From JBMDXB01 sp048594975 (GTDB taxonomy: Bacteria; Acidobacteriota; Vicinamibacteria; Vicinamibacterales; 2-12-FULL-66-21), in assembly GCA_048594975.1 (NCBI GenBank), contig JBMDXQ010000093.1:119021-183020 (forward strand): a stretch of 64,000 bases of DNA, in the 5' to 3' direction. Both the position numbers and the translations under genes were made by a program. The notes beneath the pieces are model-generated. The model saw only the letters and a list, made by a program, of their open reading frames with translations, was not told where the DNA came from and ran no database searches. Below, piece by piece: positions 43,076-52,443 of this stretch (the first letter of the stretch is position 1; every line of letters starts with the position of its first letter).

Positions 43076-44486
43076 GAATGCCGGTCCCCTCCGATCCCCT
43101 GCCCCCGGCGAACCGGACGTCGATCGCGACCGTGGCTCGAGGACGGGTCGTTGGCGCCGCAGCCGGCGGCCGAGGCTGGTCACCGGGATCGTCCTCGGCA
43201 TCGTGCTGGTCTTCGTCGCGCGTCTGTTCATCAACGAAGCGCGCTTCGCGGACCGGCTCGTCGCGCCGCTGCTGGTCTCCGACACGGCGTCGCCGGCGGA
43301 CGTCATCGTCGTGATGGGCGCAGGTGTTCTCGCGGAATGCACGGCCAACGACAACAGCGTCCGGCGGGTGCTGCTCGCGGCGCGCCTGTGGCGCGAGCGA
43401 CGCGCGCCGAGGGTGCTCTTCACGGGAGGGCGCGGGGAAGGGGTGACCGCCTGCACGGTTGCCGAAGCGATGGCGCGTCTCGCTCGCGACATCGGCATCC
43501 CGGAGGCGAGCATTGACGTGGAAACGGCGTCGCGCTCGACCAGGGAGAATGCCGAGCTGAGCGCACCCCTGCTGTGGCGGATGGGCGCCGCACGGCTCCT
43601 CGTCGTGACCGACCTGCTGCACATGCGGCGGTCGGCCGCCGCATTCGCGCAGCTCGGGTTCCAGGTCGAACGCGCCTCCGTCCCGATCTACGAGGGACAC
43701 GAGGACAACGTCTCGATGCTGGCCGCAGCCGCGCGCGAGGTGATCGCCTTCCGGTACTACAGGATGCGCGGCTGGGCCGTGCCCGCGTCGGTCCTGCGAG
43801 AGCCGGCGGCGGCGCCCGCGGCCGCCAGGGTCTCACAGCATTCAGGATCGGACATGAAGGTCGCGCCAAGATACCCGCAGGGGCCCGTGATCGTCCTCGG
43901 GGCGTCGTATGCGGCGGGTTGGAAGCTGCAGGAGATCGGCGGCGTGCCGGTGATGAACCGGGGGATCGCGGGGCAGCAATCCTTCGAGCTGCTGGAGCGT
44001 TTCGAACGCGACGTCGTCGCGGCGCAACCGCGCGCGGTGATTCTCTGGGGCTTCATCAATGACCTGTTTCGAGCGCCCTCGGGCGGCCTGGACGCGACGC
44101 TCGGCCGGGTCCGCGACAGCTACCTGCAAATGGTGAGCCTCGCGCGACAGCACGGCATCGAGCCGATCATCGCCACGGAGGTCACGATTCGGCCGCAGCG
44201 GTCGTGGTCCGAGGGGCCCGCGACGCTGGCCGGCGCGCTGCTCGGCCGGCAGGCATACCAGGACCGGATCAACGAGCACGTCCTCTCGATCAACGGCTGG
44301 CTGGTCGACCTGGCCCGCCGCGAAGACCTGCTCCTGCTCGACCTGCAGTCCACGCTGGCGCAGGCCGGTGGCAGGCGTCGCCGGGAGTACGCGCAGGACG
44401 ATGGCAGCCACATTACGCCGGCGGGCTACGCGGCGCTCACCGGCTATGCCCGCCCGCTTCTCGCGAAACACCTTGGCGTGCGCTAG
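43068..44486 (+). CDS. YdcF-like (DUF218) domain fused to SGNH hydrolase
   Basis: 472 residues from a TTG at 43068. After one membrane helix ('VTGIVLGIVLVFVARLFI'), residues about 78-240 are a DUF218/YdcF domain ('ADVIVVMGAG', 'RVLFTGGRGEG', 'SRSTRENAELSAPLL', 'LLVVTDLLHMRRS'). Residues about 282-472 are an SGNH hydrolase ('VIVLGASYAAGWK' with Ser, 'GSHITPAGYAAL' with His). The first SGNH block reads GASY rather than GDS. Both parts are probably outside the cytoplasm. Such a fusion suggests deacylation or envelope-glycan maturation. Confidence 0.75.
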   Translation: MPENAGPLRSPAPGEPDVDRDRGSRTGRWRRSRRPRLVTGIVLGIVLVFVARLFINEARFADRLVAPLLVSDTASPADVIVVMGAGVLAECTANDNSVRRVLLAARLWRERRAPRVLFTGGRGEGVTACTVAEAMARLARDIGIPEASIDVETASRSTRENAELSAPLLWRMGAARLLVVTDLLHMRRSAAAFAQLGFQVERASVPIYEGHEDNVSMLAAAAREVIAFRYYRMRGWAVPASVLREPAAAPAAARVSQHSGSDMKVAPRYPQGPVIVLGASYAAGWKLQEIGGVPVMNRGIAGQQSFELLERFERDVVAAQPRAVILWGFINDLFRAPSGGLDATLGRVRDSYLQMVSLARQHGIEPIIATEVTIRPQRSWSEGPATLAGALLGRQAYQDRINEHVLSINGWLVDLARREDLLLLDLQSTLAQAGGRRRREYAQDDGSHITPAGYAALTGYARPLLAKHLGVR

Positions 44487-44504
44487 GCTGCCGCGGCCCC
44501 GCTA

Positions 44505-45365
44505 ATGAAGGAAACTCCGCTCTTCTTTCAGCACGGCGCCTGCTCGCTCTTCGGGATCCTGCACCAGCCGGCCGCGGACTCGTCGTTGCCGGCGTTCGTC
44601 TTCTGCCATCCGTTCGGCGAGGAGAAGCTCTGGGCGCACCGGGTGTTCGTATCGTTCGCACGCCGGCTGGCGGCGGCCGGGTTCCCGGTCCTGCGCTTCG
44701 ACGGCAGGGGGCATGGCGACAGCGAGGGAGAGCTCCGGGATTCCTCGTTCGAGACCGCGCTCGCGGACACGCGGTGCGCAATCGATCATGCCCGGCGGAT
44801 CACGGGCCGGCGGCAGATCAACCTGCTCGGCCTGCGCCTCGGCGCCACACAGGCGAGTCTTCTCGCCGAAGGGGATGCCGATATCGACGCGCTGGTGCTC
44901 TGGGCTCCCGTCGTCGACGGATCACGCTACATGCAGGAGTTGCTCCGGACCAACCTGACCACGCAGATGGCCGCGTACAAGGAGATTCGCGAGGATCGCG
45001 AAGCGCTCGTCGCCATCATGAGGCGCGGAGGCACGGTCAACGTAGACGGATACGAGCTCGCGCTCCCGATGTACTCACAGGTTTCGGCAATCCGGCTCGC
45101 CGGTCCGATGCGCTTCCAGGGGCCATGTCTGATCGCGCAGGTGGAACGGCAGGCGCAGCGTCCGCTCCCGGAGTTGCAGCAGCTCGCGGCGCAGTATCCG
45201 CGCGCGACGCTGGTGCTCACGCAGGAGGAGCCGTTCTGGAAGGAAATCCTTCGCTGGTATTCGGAGGCGCCGAATCTCTTCAGGTCCACGCTCGACTGGC
45301 TTTCCGTGCTCGGCCGTGAAGCGGCCATACACAGTCGAGGCCCCGATGCGAGTGCTGGTCACTGA
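44505..45365 (+). CDS. Exosortase A-associated alpha/beta hydrolase (type 2-like)
   Basis: 286-residue alpha/beta-hydrolase-fold protein like those of exosortase A loci. 'FVFCHPFGEEKLW' is the oxyanion region, and 'LRFDGRGHGDSEG' is typical. The nucleophile elbow reads GLRLG with Arg111 in place of Ser, so classical hydrolase activity is unlikely. It could be a binding or regulatory protein, or use another mechanism. Its end overlaps the start of the ATP-grasp gene. Confidence 0.8.
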   Translation: MKETPLFFQHGACSLFGILHQPAADSSLPAFVFCHPFGEEKLWAHRVFVSFARRLAAAGFPVLRFDGRGHGDSEGELRDSSFETALADTRCAIDHARRITGRRQINLLGLRLGATQASLLAEGDADIDALVLWAPVVDGSRYMQELLRTNLTTQMAAYKEIREDREALVAIMRRGGTVNVDGYELALPMYSQVSAIRLAGPMRFQGPCLIAQVERQAQRPLPELQQLAAQYPRATLVLTQEEPFWKEILRWYSEAPNLFRSTLDWLSVLGREAAIHSRGPDASAGH

Positions 45366-47652
45366 CGGAGACAACAGGGCGGCCCTGGCGATCACGCGCT
45401 CGCTCGGACGCGCGGGACACGAGGTCGTCGTCGGCGAACGGAGTGCGCCGTCGCTGGCATCGGTTTCGGCTTACTGTGCGCACCCCGCGGTCTATCCCGA
45501 CCCGGTGACCGAGCCTGAGGATTTCCTCTCCGCATTGTCAGAGATCGTTCGTGAGCGTCGCGTCGACGTGCTCCTGCCGGTGGCCGACGTCACGACCTTC
45601 CTGGTCACCAGCAATCGCCAGCGGTTCGGCGCTCCGTGCAGGGTTCCCTTTGCCGACACTGCCGCCATCGAGCGTGCCTCGGACAAGGTGGAACTCGTCA
45701 GGATGGCGCTGCGGCTGGGCGTCGCCGTGCCCCACCACATGGTGGTCCAGACGCCCGAAGCGGTTCCTCACACGGATCTCGGCTTCCCCGTTGTGATCAA
45801 GCCCTGGCGTTCGCGCATACACACGCCGGGAGGCTGGGTGTCGACAGGCGTGACCTACGCTGTCGATCGGCAGTCGCTCCTCACGGACCTCATCGGCCGC
45901 CCTCACTACGAGTTCCCTGTCATGCTTCAGGAGCGCATCGAAGGACCCGGGATGGGGATCTTCGCCTGCTACGACCGCGGGCGTGTGACCGCGCTCTTCA
46001 GCCACCGGCGCCTGAGGGAGCGGCCTCCCTGGGGAGGCGTGAGCGTGCTGTGCGAGAGCACGCCCGTGTGTCCGCGGGCGCGCGAGTCCGCGCTCCGCCT
46101 GCTCGACGAGCTGAAGTGGCATGGCGTCGCGATGGTCGAGTTCAAGCGCGACGTGCGCGACGATGTTCCCAAGCTGATGGAGATCAACGCTCGATTCTGG
46201 GGCTCCCTGCAGCTGGCCATCGACGCGGGCGTCGATTTTCCACGGCTCCTCGTCGATCAGAGCGTCGGCGCCGCAGGCGTGACGATGCCGGCCTACCGGG
46301 TCGGCGTCCGGAACCGCTGGCTCTGGGGGGACATGGACTCGCTCCTGTTGACGGTGTTGGGCGGCCGGCGAGTTCCGATCGGCGTCGCGCGGAAGCGGCT
46401 CCGCGCGATTTGGGAGTTCCTCCACTTCTACGGCCACGATCTCTACTACGAGAATCCCAAATGGGACGACGTGAGGCCCTGGCTGTTCGAGACCGTCAAC
46501 CGGTTCCGCAGGGCGGCGACCGACGGCGGCGCCCTGGGCCGGCGCGTGGCGGCCGCGTTGCCGGTAGCTGCGAGGGCCGGCAGGGCACTTCCAACGCAGA
46601 TCGTCGGCCGGCTCGAGGATCTCGGCGTCGACGAAACCGGCTGGAATGCGCTGGCGTCGCAGAGCGAAACCAATTCGATCTTCCAGACCCATCAATGGAC
46701 GCGCAGCTGGTTGTCGGTGTTCGGGCGGAAGTACGAGCCGATCTTCGTGAGAGTGTCCGACGGCACGCGTACCTTGGCCATTGCCCCGATGGTGGTCGAG
46801 GGACGTCGTCCCGTTGGCCGGGTCGCTCGTTTCGCGGGCGACGGCAGGGCCGACTACTGCGACTTCATCATTTCCGGAGACAAGCGCGAGGCGATCGCGG
46901 CGATCTTCGAGGCCCTGCGGAAGGACCACGGCTGGGATGTGATCGAGCTGAACAACATTCCATCGCTGTCGCAGACGACGGAAATCGTCCGGGAAGTATG
47001 CGATCAGAACGGGTACAGCACGATCATCGAAGAACAGTTCCTCTGCCCCACTCTGCTCATCTCGGGCCATGAGGCGGAAGCCCAGGGGATTCTGAACAAA
47101 CCCAGCCTCCGCAGGCGGCAGAACTACTACCGACGGATCGGATCACTCGAATTTCACGACCTGTCCACGGCTGCCGAAATCGGACCGTACCTGGAGCGGT
47201 TCTTCGCCCAGCACATCGCGCGGTGGAACAACGGCAGCGGACCGAGCCTGTTCAACAGGCCGGCAAATCGCGCGTTCTACGAGGAGCTCACGCGCAACCT
47301 GTCGGGAACCGGCTGGCTGCTGTTCTCCGTCGTCGAGTCCAACGGGCATCCTGTTGCATTCCATTACGGCTTCGACTATGCGGGCAGCCTGCTCTGGTAC
47401 AAGCCGTCGTTCGATCCCGTCCACGAGAAGCACTCGCCCGGCCTGGTGATGGTCCAACACCTCATCGATTACGCCGTCCGGAACGGGCGCCGTGAGCTGG
47501 ATTTCACCGTCGGTGACGAGCCGTTCAAGCGGAGGTTCACCAACGTCACGCGCCAGACTGTGAGCATCCAGATCTTCCGCGACTCATCCCGCCACCTCCT
47601 GGAGCTCTCGCGGCGGAGCGTCGGCGCGGCCTCGAAGCGGGTGTGGTGGTGA
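45346..47652 (+). CDS. ATP-grasp ligase fused to GNAT/FemAB-like domain
   Basis: 768 residues from ATG 45346, which lies inside the hydrolase gene. Residues 1-400 are an ATP-grasp ligase: N-terminal 'RVLVTDGDNRAALAITRSLG', 'PVVIKPWRSR' and the metal region 'KLMEINARFWGSLQLA'. Residues about 430-768 are a GNAT/CelD-like acyltransferase ('IFQTHQWTRSW', 'RFFAQHIARWN', 'AFHYGFDYAGSLLWYKPSFD'). The ligase could activate a carboxylate for transfer by the second half. Substrates are unknown. Confidence 0.8.
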   Translation: MRVLVTDGDNRAALAITRSLGRAGHEVVVGERSAPSLASVSAYCAHPAVYPDPVTEPEDFLSALSEIVRERRVDVLLPVADVTTFLVTSNRQRFGAPCRVPFADTAAIERASDKVELVRMALRLGVAVPHHMVVQTPEAVPHTDLGFPVVIKPWRSRIHTPGGWVSTGVTYAVDRQSLLTDLIGRPHYEFPVMLQERIEGPGMGIFACYDRGRVTALFSHRRLRERPPWGGVSVLCESTPVCPRARESALRLLDELKWHGVAMVEFKRDVRDDVPKLMEINARFWGSLQLAIDAGVDFPRLLVDQSVGAAGVTMPAYRVGVRNRWLWGDMDSLLLTVLGGRRVPIGVARKRLRAIWEFLHFYGHDLYYENPKWDDVRPWLFETVNRFRRAATDGGALGRRVAAALPVAARAGRALPTQIVGRLEDLGVDETGWNALASQSETNSIFQTHQWTRSWLSVFGRKYEPIFVRVSDGTRTLAIAPMVVEGRRPVGRVARFAGDGRADYCDFIISGDKREAIAAIFEALRKDHGWDVIELNNIPSLSQTTEIVREVCDQNGYSTIIEEQFLCPTLLISGHEAEAQGILNKPSLRRRQNYYRRIGSLEFHDLSTAAEIGPYLERFFAQHIARWNNGSGPSLFNRPANRAFYEELTRNLSGTGWLLFSVVESNGHPVAFHYGFDYAGSLLWYKPSFDPVHEKHSPGLVMVQHLIDYAVRNGRRELDFTVGDEPFKRRFTNVTRQTVSIQIFRDSSRHLLELSRRSVGAASKRVWW

Positions 47653-48704
47653 CGGTACGCGATCGGGCGGCCCGCGGCGCGAAGATGGCGGTGGCGCTCG
47701 TCCTGCACTACTCTGGGCTCCTCCGGGCCTGGCAGTCGATTGTTCTGCGGCGTCGGGCCGTCGTGCTTATGTATCACCGCGTGCTGGACCGCGCGGAGCG
47801 GGATCGGACCGCGTCGCATCCGGCGATTGTCGTCGACCGCGAGACGTTCGCCAGGCACATGGCGGTCCTGAAACGCCGCTTCCGCGTGCTCTCCCTTGAC
47901 GAGTTCGCGGGCTGTCTCGAGAACGGCCGCGATTTTCCCAGCTCTTCCTGCCTGATCACCTTCGATGACGGCTGGCGGGACACGATGGCGAATGCGCTCC
48001 CGATCCTGAAGCGACACGGCCTGCCGGCGCTCGTCTTCCTGCCCACGCGGTACGTGGGGACGCGGCGGCTCTTCTGGCAGGAGGCGCTGGTACATTTGCT
48101 GGCTCGAACGCTGGACGAGGTCCGCCGCTCGCCCGTCCGTCTGCCCGTCTTCCGGCGGCTGCTCGAACCGGTCGGGCTGCAGGACCTGCTCGGTCTCTCC
48201 GCCGGCGACCCGCGAGCGGCGATCACCGCGCGCCTGGCGGTGCAGAAGCGCCAGAACGTGGCGCGCCTGCGGGAGCTGCCCGGAATTCTCGCGCGTGAGC
48301 TCGACGTCCCGCTCGAGGATCTCGCCCCGGCCGATGGGTTCATCGGCTGGGACGATGTGGAGGAGATGACTGCTCATCGCATCGCGTTCGGGGGACACGG
48401 CGCCGAGCACCTGTTGCTGACCGAGGTGCCGCTGCCGGACGCGGCGGCAGACATCCGCGCCTCGAAGATCGAGATGGACCGCCGCATCAACCACACCGTG
48501 CCGACGTTCAGCTATCCGAACGGTTATTACACGTCCGACATCGTCGACGCGGTGCGATCGTCGGGGTACCGCCTCGCATTCGTCACCCGTCGCGGGTTCG
48601 TGTCCTGTCACGACGACCGGTTCACGATCGCGCGGTCGAACGTCCACGAGAGTATGACGGGCACCATCCCGATGTTCCTAGCCCGGGTTCTCGGGGTCTT
48701 CTGA
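47643..48704 (+). CDS. NodB-type polysaccharide deacetylase
   Basis: 353 residues, second deacetylase of the locus. The GTG start may be 47643, 47646 or 47649 (three in a row); the last overlaps the previous stop as GTGA. Motifs: 'VVLMYHRVLD', 'CLITFDDGWRDT' (Asp pair), 'GGHGAEHLLL' (His pair) and 'FSYPNGYY'. An N-terminal hydrophobic stretch is weak. It differs clearly from the DUF3473-type enzyme at 24558 and probably trims N-acetyl groups on another sugar or later in assembly. Confidence 0.88.
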   Translation: MVVTVRDRAARGAKMAVALVLHYSGLLRAWQSIVLRRRAVVLMYHRVLDRAERDRTASHPAIVVDRETFARHMAVLKRRFRVLSLDEFAGCLENGRDFPSSSCLITFDDGWRDTMANALPILKRHGLPALVFLPTRYVGTRRLFWQEALVHLLARTLDEVRRSPVRLPVFRRLLEPVGLQDLLGLSAGDPRAAITARLAVQKRQNVARLRELPGILARELDVPLEDLAPADGFIGWDDVEEMTAHRIAFGGHGAEHLLLTEVPLPDAAADIRASKIEMDRRINHTVPTFSYPNGYYTSDIVDAVRSSGYRLAFVTRRGFVSCHDDRFTIARSNVHESMTGTIPMFLARVLGVF

Positions 48705-48705
48705 C

Positions 48706-49827
48706 GTGAAGACGCTTTTCTGGCTGTCGGTCGTCGGCATCCTGTACCCGTACCTCGGGTATCCGGTCGTCCTCTCGCTGCTCGGCAGGGTCGTCAGTAG
48801 ACGCCGCGCGGCAGGATCCGGCCGGCTGCCGTCGGTCACGATGATCGTCCCGGTCCACAACGAGGCTGCGAGGATCGACAGGAAGGTGTGGAACACCGCA
48901 TCGTTGAGGTACCCCGCCGACCGGCTCCAGGTACTCTTCGTGTCGGACGGCTCGACCGATGAGACCGCCTCCATCTTCGAGCGCTGCCGGACACCCGCGA
49001 TGCGGCTGCTCGAGCTCCCGGGACGTGGTGGTAAGGCCGCGGCGCTCAACGCCGCCCTCGAGCATGCGCTCAACGACATCCTGGTCTTCTCGGACGCATC
49101 CATCGAGCTCGAGCCGGATGCGCTGGAGAACATCGTCCAGCCGTTCCAGGACGCCCGTGTCGGCTGCGTGTCCGGAGAAGACCGGATCGCCGAGTCGGGG
49201 GGGGAGGGACTATACGGGCGATACGAGCTCTGGCTGAGGCGGCTCGAGTCGAACGTGCATTCGATCGTCGGCGCCAGCGGGTCGTTCTACGCCCAGCGGC
49301 GCGTGCTGTGCGCACCGTTTCCCGAAGGAATGGCGCCCGATTTCCTCTCGGTGTTGAGGACGGTCGAGCAGGGCTATCGCGCCGTCAGCGAGCCGACCGC
49401 CATTGGCGCGATGAGCAGCCTCACGGACACGAAGCAGGAATTCGAGCGGAAGGTGAGAACGCTCATCCGCGGCATCAGCGCGCTGTTCGCGCACGCGCAC
49501 CTGCTGAACCCGCTTCGCTTCGGGAGGTTCGCCTTCGCGCTGTGGTCGCACAAGGTCCTCCGCTGGACGGTGCCGTTCTTCCTCATCGGCGCGCTCCTTG
49601 CCCCGCTGGGGCTGCTCGAGTCGCCGTTCTACGCGTCCATGCTGGCGGCGCAGGCGCTGTTCTACGTCAGCGCCGTGGCCGCCCTGATCCAGTGGGCCGG
49701 CGTCCACCGGTCGCTGCCGGGAAGAATCGCGCTCTACTTCGCCACCGTCAACCTCGCCATACTCGCGGCGTGGCTGCGATATGCCCGCGGGGTGCGGCAG
49801 GAGCTGTGGACGCCGACCGCGCGCTGA
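48706..49827 (+). CDS. Family 2 glycosyltransferase, membrane-associated
   Basis: 373 residues from GTG 48706. GT-A domain with 'VTMIVPVHNEA', 'VLFVSDGSTDET', the metal-binding 'VFSDASIELEP', and 'GASGSFYAQRRVL'. N-terminal and C-terminal hydrophobic stretches (about residues 1-25 and 275-345) anchor it in the membrane. It probably elongates the repeating unit on undecaprenol. The donor sugar is unknown. Confidence 0.88.
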   Translation: MKTLFWLSVVGILYPYLGYPVVLSLLGRVVSRRRAAGSGRLPSVTMIVPVHNEAARIDRKVWNTASLRYPADRLQVLFVSDGSTDETASIFERCRTPAMRLLELPGRGGKAAALNAALEHALNDILVFSDASIELEPDALENIVQPFQDARVGCVSGEDRIAESGGEGLYGRYELWLRRLESNVHSIVGASGSFYAQRRVLCAPFPEGMAPDFLSVLRTVEQGYRAVSEPTAIGAMSSLTDTKQEFERKVRTLIRGISALFAHAHLLNPLRFGRFAFALWSHKVLRWTVPFFLIGALLAPLGLLESPFYASMLAAQALFYVSAVAALIQWAGVHRSLPGRIALYFATVNLAILAAWLRYARGVRQELWTPTAR

Positions 49828-49835
49828 AGGAGCCT

Positions 49836-50804
49836 ATGCAGGGTACGACGCACGCCGTGACGTTTTCGAACAGGGAAGGGCTGCAACTGTTCGGCATCTA
49901 CCATCAACCCGCCTGCCGCCCCCAGGACGACGTCGCGATCCTGCTGCTGTCACCGGGCGTGAAGATGCGAGTCGCGCCGCATCGCCTGTACAACAAGATG
50001 GCGGCACGGTTCGTGGAGCTCGGCTATCCGGTGCTCCGTTTCGACTTTCACGGCCTTGGCGACGCCGAAGGCGAGGCACCCGAGGAACTGCTGGCCGACC
50101 TCTACGGCGCCACACAGGTCGGGCGTTACGTGGGGGATACCATCGCGGCCATGGACTGGATGCAGCGCACCTACGGCATCAGGCGCTTCGTGGCGTCGGG
50201 ATTGTGTGGCGGCGCGCTCACCGGTCTGCTCACCGCGGTGCGCGATCCGCGGATCGTCGGGCTGCTGGGTTTGTCGATTCCCGTGATTCTAGACGGCTCG
50301 AACATCGACGCATCGAAGTACATGACCGAGGCGCAGCTGAAGAGCAACCGCCTGCGATACCTTCGGACGCTACGGCTGTGGGACCCGTTGGTGTGGCGCT
50401 CGTGGATGCGGTTCCTGACGCTGCAGAGCCACTACAGCCTGATCGTGCGCGCGATTGCACAGCCGCTTCAGAAGCGCCTCCGGCGTGGGCAGCCGACGCC
50501 TGCCGCGGGCGAACAACCACGCGACAATACGAATCCACACTTCGCTCCGGCGTTGCTCAGAATGTTGCAGTCCTCGCGTCCCGTATTCCTCGCGTTTGCC
50601 GAGACCGATCGGCTGCTGTTCGAATTCGACGTCAAGTTCCTGCAGCGTCATCGTCCCGCAGTCGAGCGTCACGCCGGGCTGTTCGAAATGCACGTCACGC
50701 CCAGCGCCAACCATATCTTCTCGCTGCCGGAGTGGCAGGCGGACATGCTGGATCGCTGCTGCCGGTGGCTCGAGCAGCGCGTGACGGCGCCGGCGGCTGT
50801 GTAG
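49836..50804 (+). CDS. Exosortase A-associated alpha/beta hydrolase (type 1-like)
   Basis: 322 residues from ATG 49836, which follows GAAGGAG. Alpha/beta-hydrolase fold: 'LLLSPGVKMRVAPHRLYNKMA', 'PVLRFDFHGLGDAEG', the elbow 'ASGLCGGALTGLL' with Cys124 where Ser is usual, and a C-terminal His in 'PSANHIFSLPEW'. The Cys nucleophile may keep activity. Together with the protein at 44505 it completes the pair of hydrolases usual in exosortase A loci. The larger open frame starting at 49308 is only an extension on the wrong strand of the glycosyltransferase. Confidence 0.82.
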   Translation: MQGTTHAVTFSNREGLQLFGIYHQPACRPQDDVAILLLSPGVKMRVAPHRLYNKMAARFVELGYPVLRFDFHGLGDAEGEAPEELLADLYGATQVGRYVGDTIAAMDWMQRTYGIRRFVASGLCGGALTGLLTAVRDPRIVGLLGLSIPVILDGSNIDASKYMTEAQLKSNRLRYLRTLRLWDPLVWRSWMRFLTLQSHYSLIVRAIAQPLQKRLRRGQPTPAAGEQPRDNTNPHFAPALLRMLQSSRPVFLAFAETDRLLFEFDVKFLQRHRPAVERHAGLFEMHVTPSANHIFSLPEWQADMLDRCCRWLEQRVTAPAAV

Positions 50805-51066
50805 CGCAGACCCGTGCAGGGAAGCTCGCGCAGACGCTATCGTGACTGGTTCGGCGATCCGCCTGCGCGAACGTTCTCAGGAGCGCTTCAGACCTCCGCT
50901 TACGCTCTCCGTGCTCTCCGCTCTAGCGTCCGCGGTGAGGCAGATCATGGCTGACGACGCGTCCACCGTACCGGCGTCGGGCAAGTCCGGTGCCGCCGCT
51001 CACGCCCGGCACGGCACTCCGCGGCGTGGCGGCCCGTCGGAAAGCGTCGCTCGAGACGAGGGCGCG
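50805..51066. other. 262-bp intergenic region
   Basis: No gene seen. The glycosyltransferase frame is open back to 50842, but that part has no family features. Repeated CTCTCCG-like words occur near 50900. No promoter was recognised. Confidence 0.4.
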
Positions 51067-52245
51067 ATGACGCGCGTAACCGAGTCGCAGCAGAAGATCA
51101 ACGTGCTCATCCTGGCGTCGTCGCTGTGGATCGGCGGCGCCGAAACGGTGATGCGGCATCTGGCGGTGAAGCTCGATCGGCGACGCTTCACCGTCACCGT
51201 CTGTCACCTGAAGCAGCGGGGACACATCGGTGACGAGCTCGCGCGCGCGGGTATCGACATCTTAGGCATCTCCGAATCCGAGGACCCGCGCGTCGACTAT
51301 CTGACGTTCCTCAAGCTCCTCAAGGTGATTCGAGCCAGGCGCATCAACGTGGTGCACACGCATACGGCGCACGGACTCGTCGACGCGACGCTCTGCAAGC
51401 TGCTGACACCCGGGCTCAAGGTCGTCCACACGTTTCACTTCGGCAACTACCCGCACACGCGCCACCGGATTCTCTGGATGGAGTGGGCCTGTTCCCGCCT
51501 TGCCGATCGGGTCTATGCAGTGGGCGAGGCCCAGCGCCAGCAGTTGAAGAAGGTCTTCGGCTTCCGCGACGACGCAATCGGAGTCGTGCGGAATGGCGTC
51601 GCGCTCCCCCGCGGCGAGTCCGATCCGTCGTTTCGCGAGCGTACAGGTATCGGAGACCGGCTGCTGGTCGGCACGATCGCCACGCTGATCGAACAGAAAG
51701 GGCTGCGCGACCTGATGCATGTCGCGCGCAGGCTTCGCGACGCCGGGCACGACGTGAAATTCGTCATCGTCGGCGAGGGACACCTGCGCAGGGAGCTCGA
51801 GGCGCTCCGGCACGAGCTGCGACTGGATGATGACGTGGTGCTGACCGGCTGGGTCACGAACGCCGCTGACGTGGCCCTCCCGGCGTTCGACGTGTTCTTC
51901 CAGCCCTCGCTCTGGGAAGCCATGTCGGTGGTGGTCCTCGAAGCGATGGCGGCGGGCAAGCCAGTGGTGGCGGCGCGCGTCGGCGAGAATCCATACATCA
52001 TCAGGGATGGCGTCGACGGGATCCTCGTGAACGTGGGAGATCGTGACGGGATGGCCGCCGCGTTGGGCCGACTGGCCGCGAACCCCGAGCTTCGCACGCG
52101 ACTGGGTTCGAATGCGCGGCGAACCATCGAACAGCGCTTCACAGTCGAGCACATGACGGGGGCGTACGAGCAGATCTACGGAGAGGTGTTCGCCCACAGC
52201 GGGCGGATCCTGCTGCAGCGCGACACCAAGGCGGGAACGCAGTGA
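51067..52245 (+). CDS. Family 4 glycosyltransferase
   Basis: 392 residues from ATG 51067, which brings the start close to the family N-terminus 'INVLILASSLWIGGAE'. GT-B fold with 'VVHTHTAHGLVDATL', 'RNGVALPRGE', 'VGTIATLIEQKGLRDL' and the EX7E-type donor site 'PSLWEAMSVVVLEAMAAGKPVV' (about residues 280-300). It transfers a sugar from a nucleotide donor onto the growing repeat unit. Confidence 0.9.
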   Translation: MTRVTESQQKINVLILASSLWIGGAETVMRHLAVKLDRRRFTVTVCHLKQRGHIGDELARAGIDILGISESEDPRVDYLTFLKLLKVIRARRINVVHTHTAHGLVDATLCKLLTPGLKVVHTFHFGNYPHTRHRILWMEWACSRLADRVYAVGEAQRQQLKKVFGFRDDAIGVVRNGVALPRGESDPSFRERTGIGDRLLVGTIATLIEQKGLRDLMHVARRLRDAGHDVKFVIVGEGHLRRELEALRHELRLDDDVVLTGWVTNAADVALPAFDVFFQPSLWEAMSVVVLEAMAAGKPVVAARVGENPYIIRDGVDGILVNVGDRDGMAAALGRLAANPELRTRLGSNARRTIEQRFTVEHMTGAYEQIYGEVFAHSGRILLQRDTKAGTQ

Positions 52246-52443
52246 GCGAGCCGTTTCGGGCCACGGCGGTCAGATGTCGAAACCTCCTGACCGAAGGCCA
52301 CGGCGTGCGGCCCGATGGGGCGGGGCGGCGTGGCTGTCGACGGACATCCGCAGGGCATGCGAACTCGCACACGGCATCATCCGCGCCGCCAGAGGCGCTC
52401 GGCCATTGCCGCACGGGCCGCTTCGTATGCTGAGGCCCACTCT
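52246..52443. other. 198-bp intergenic region
   Basis: No gene seen. A small inverted repeat GGTCAG (52268-52273) / CTGACC (52287-52292) is present. It may carry a promoter for the methyltransferase gene, but none is clear. Confidence 0.35.
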
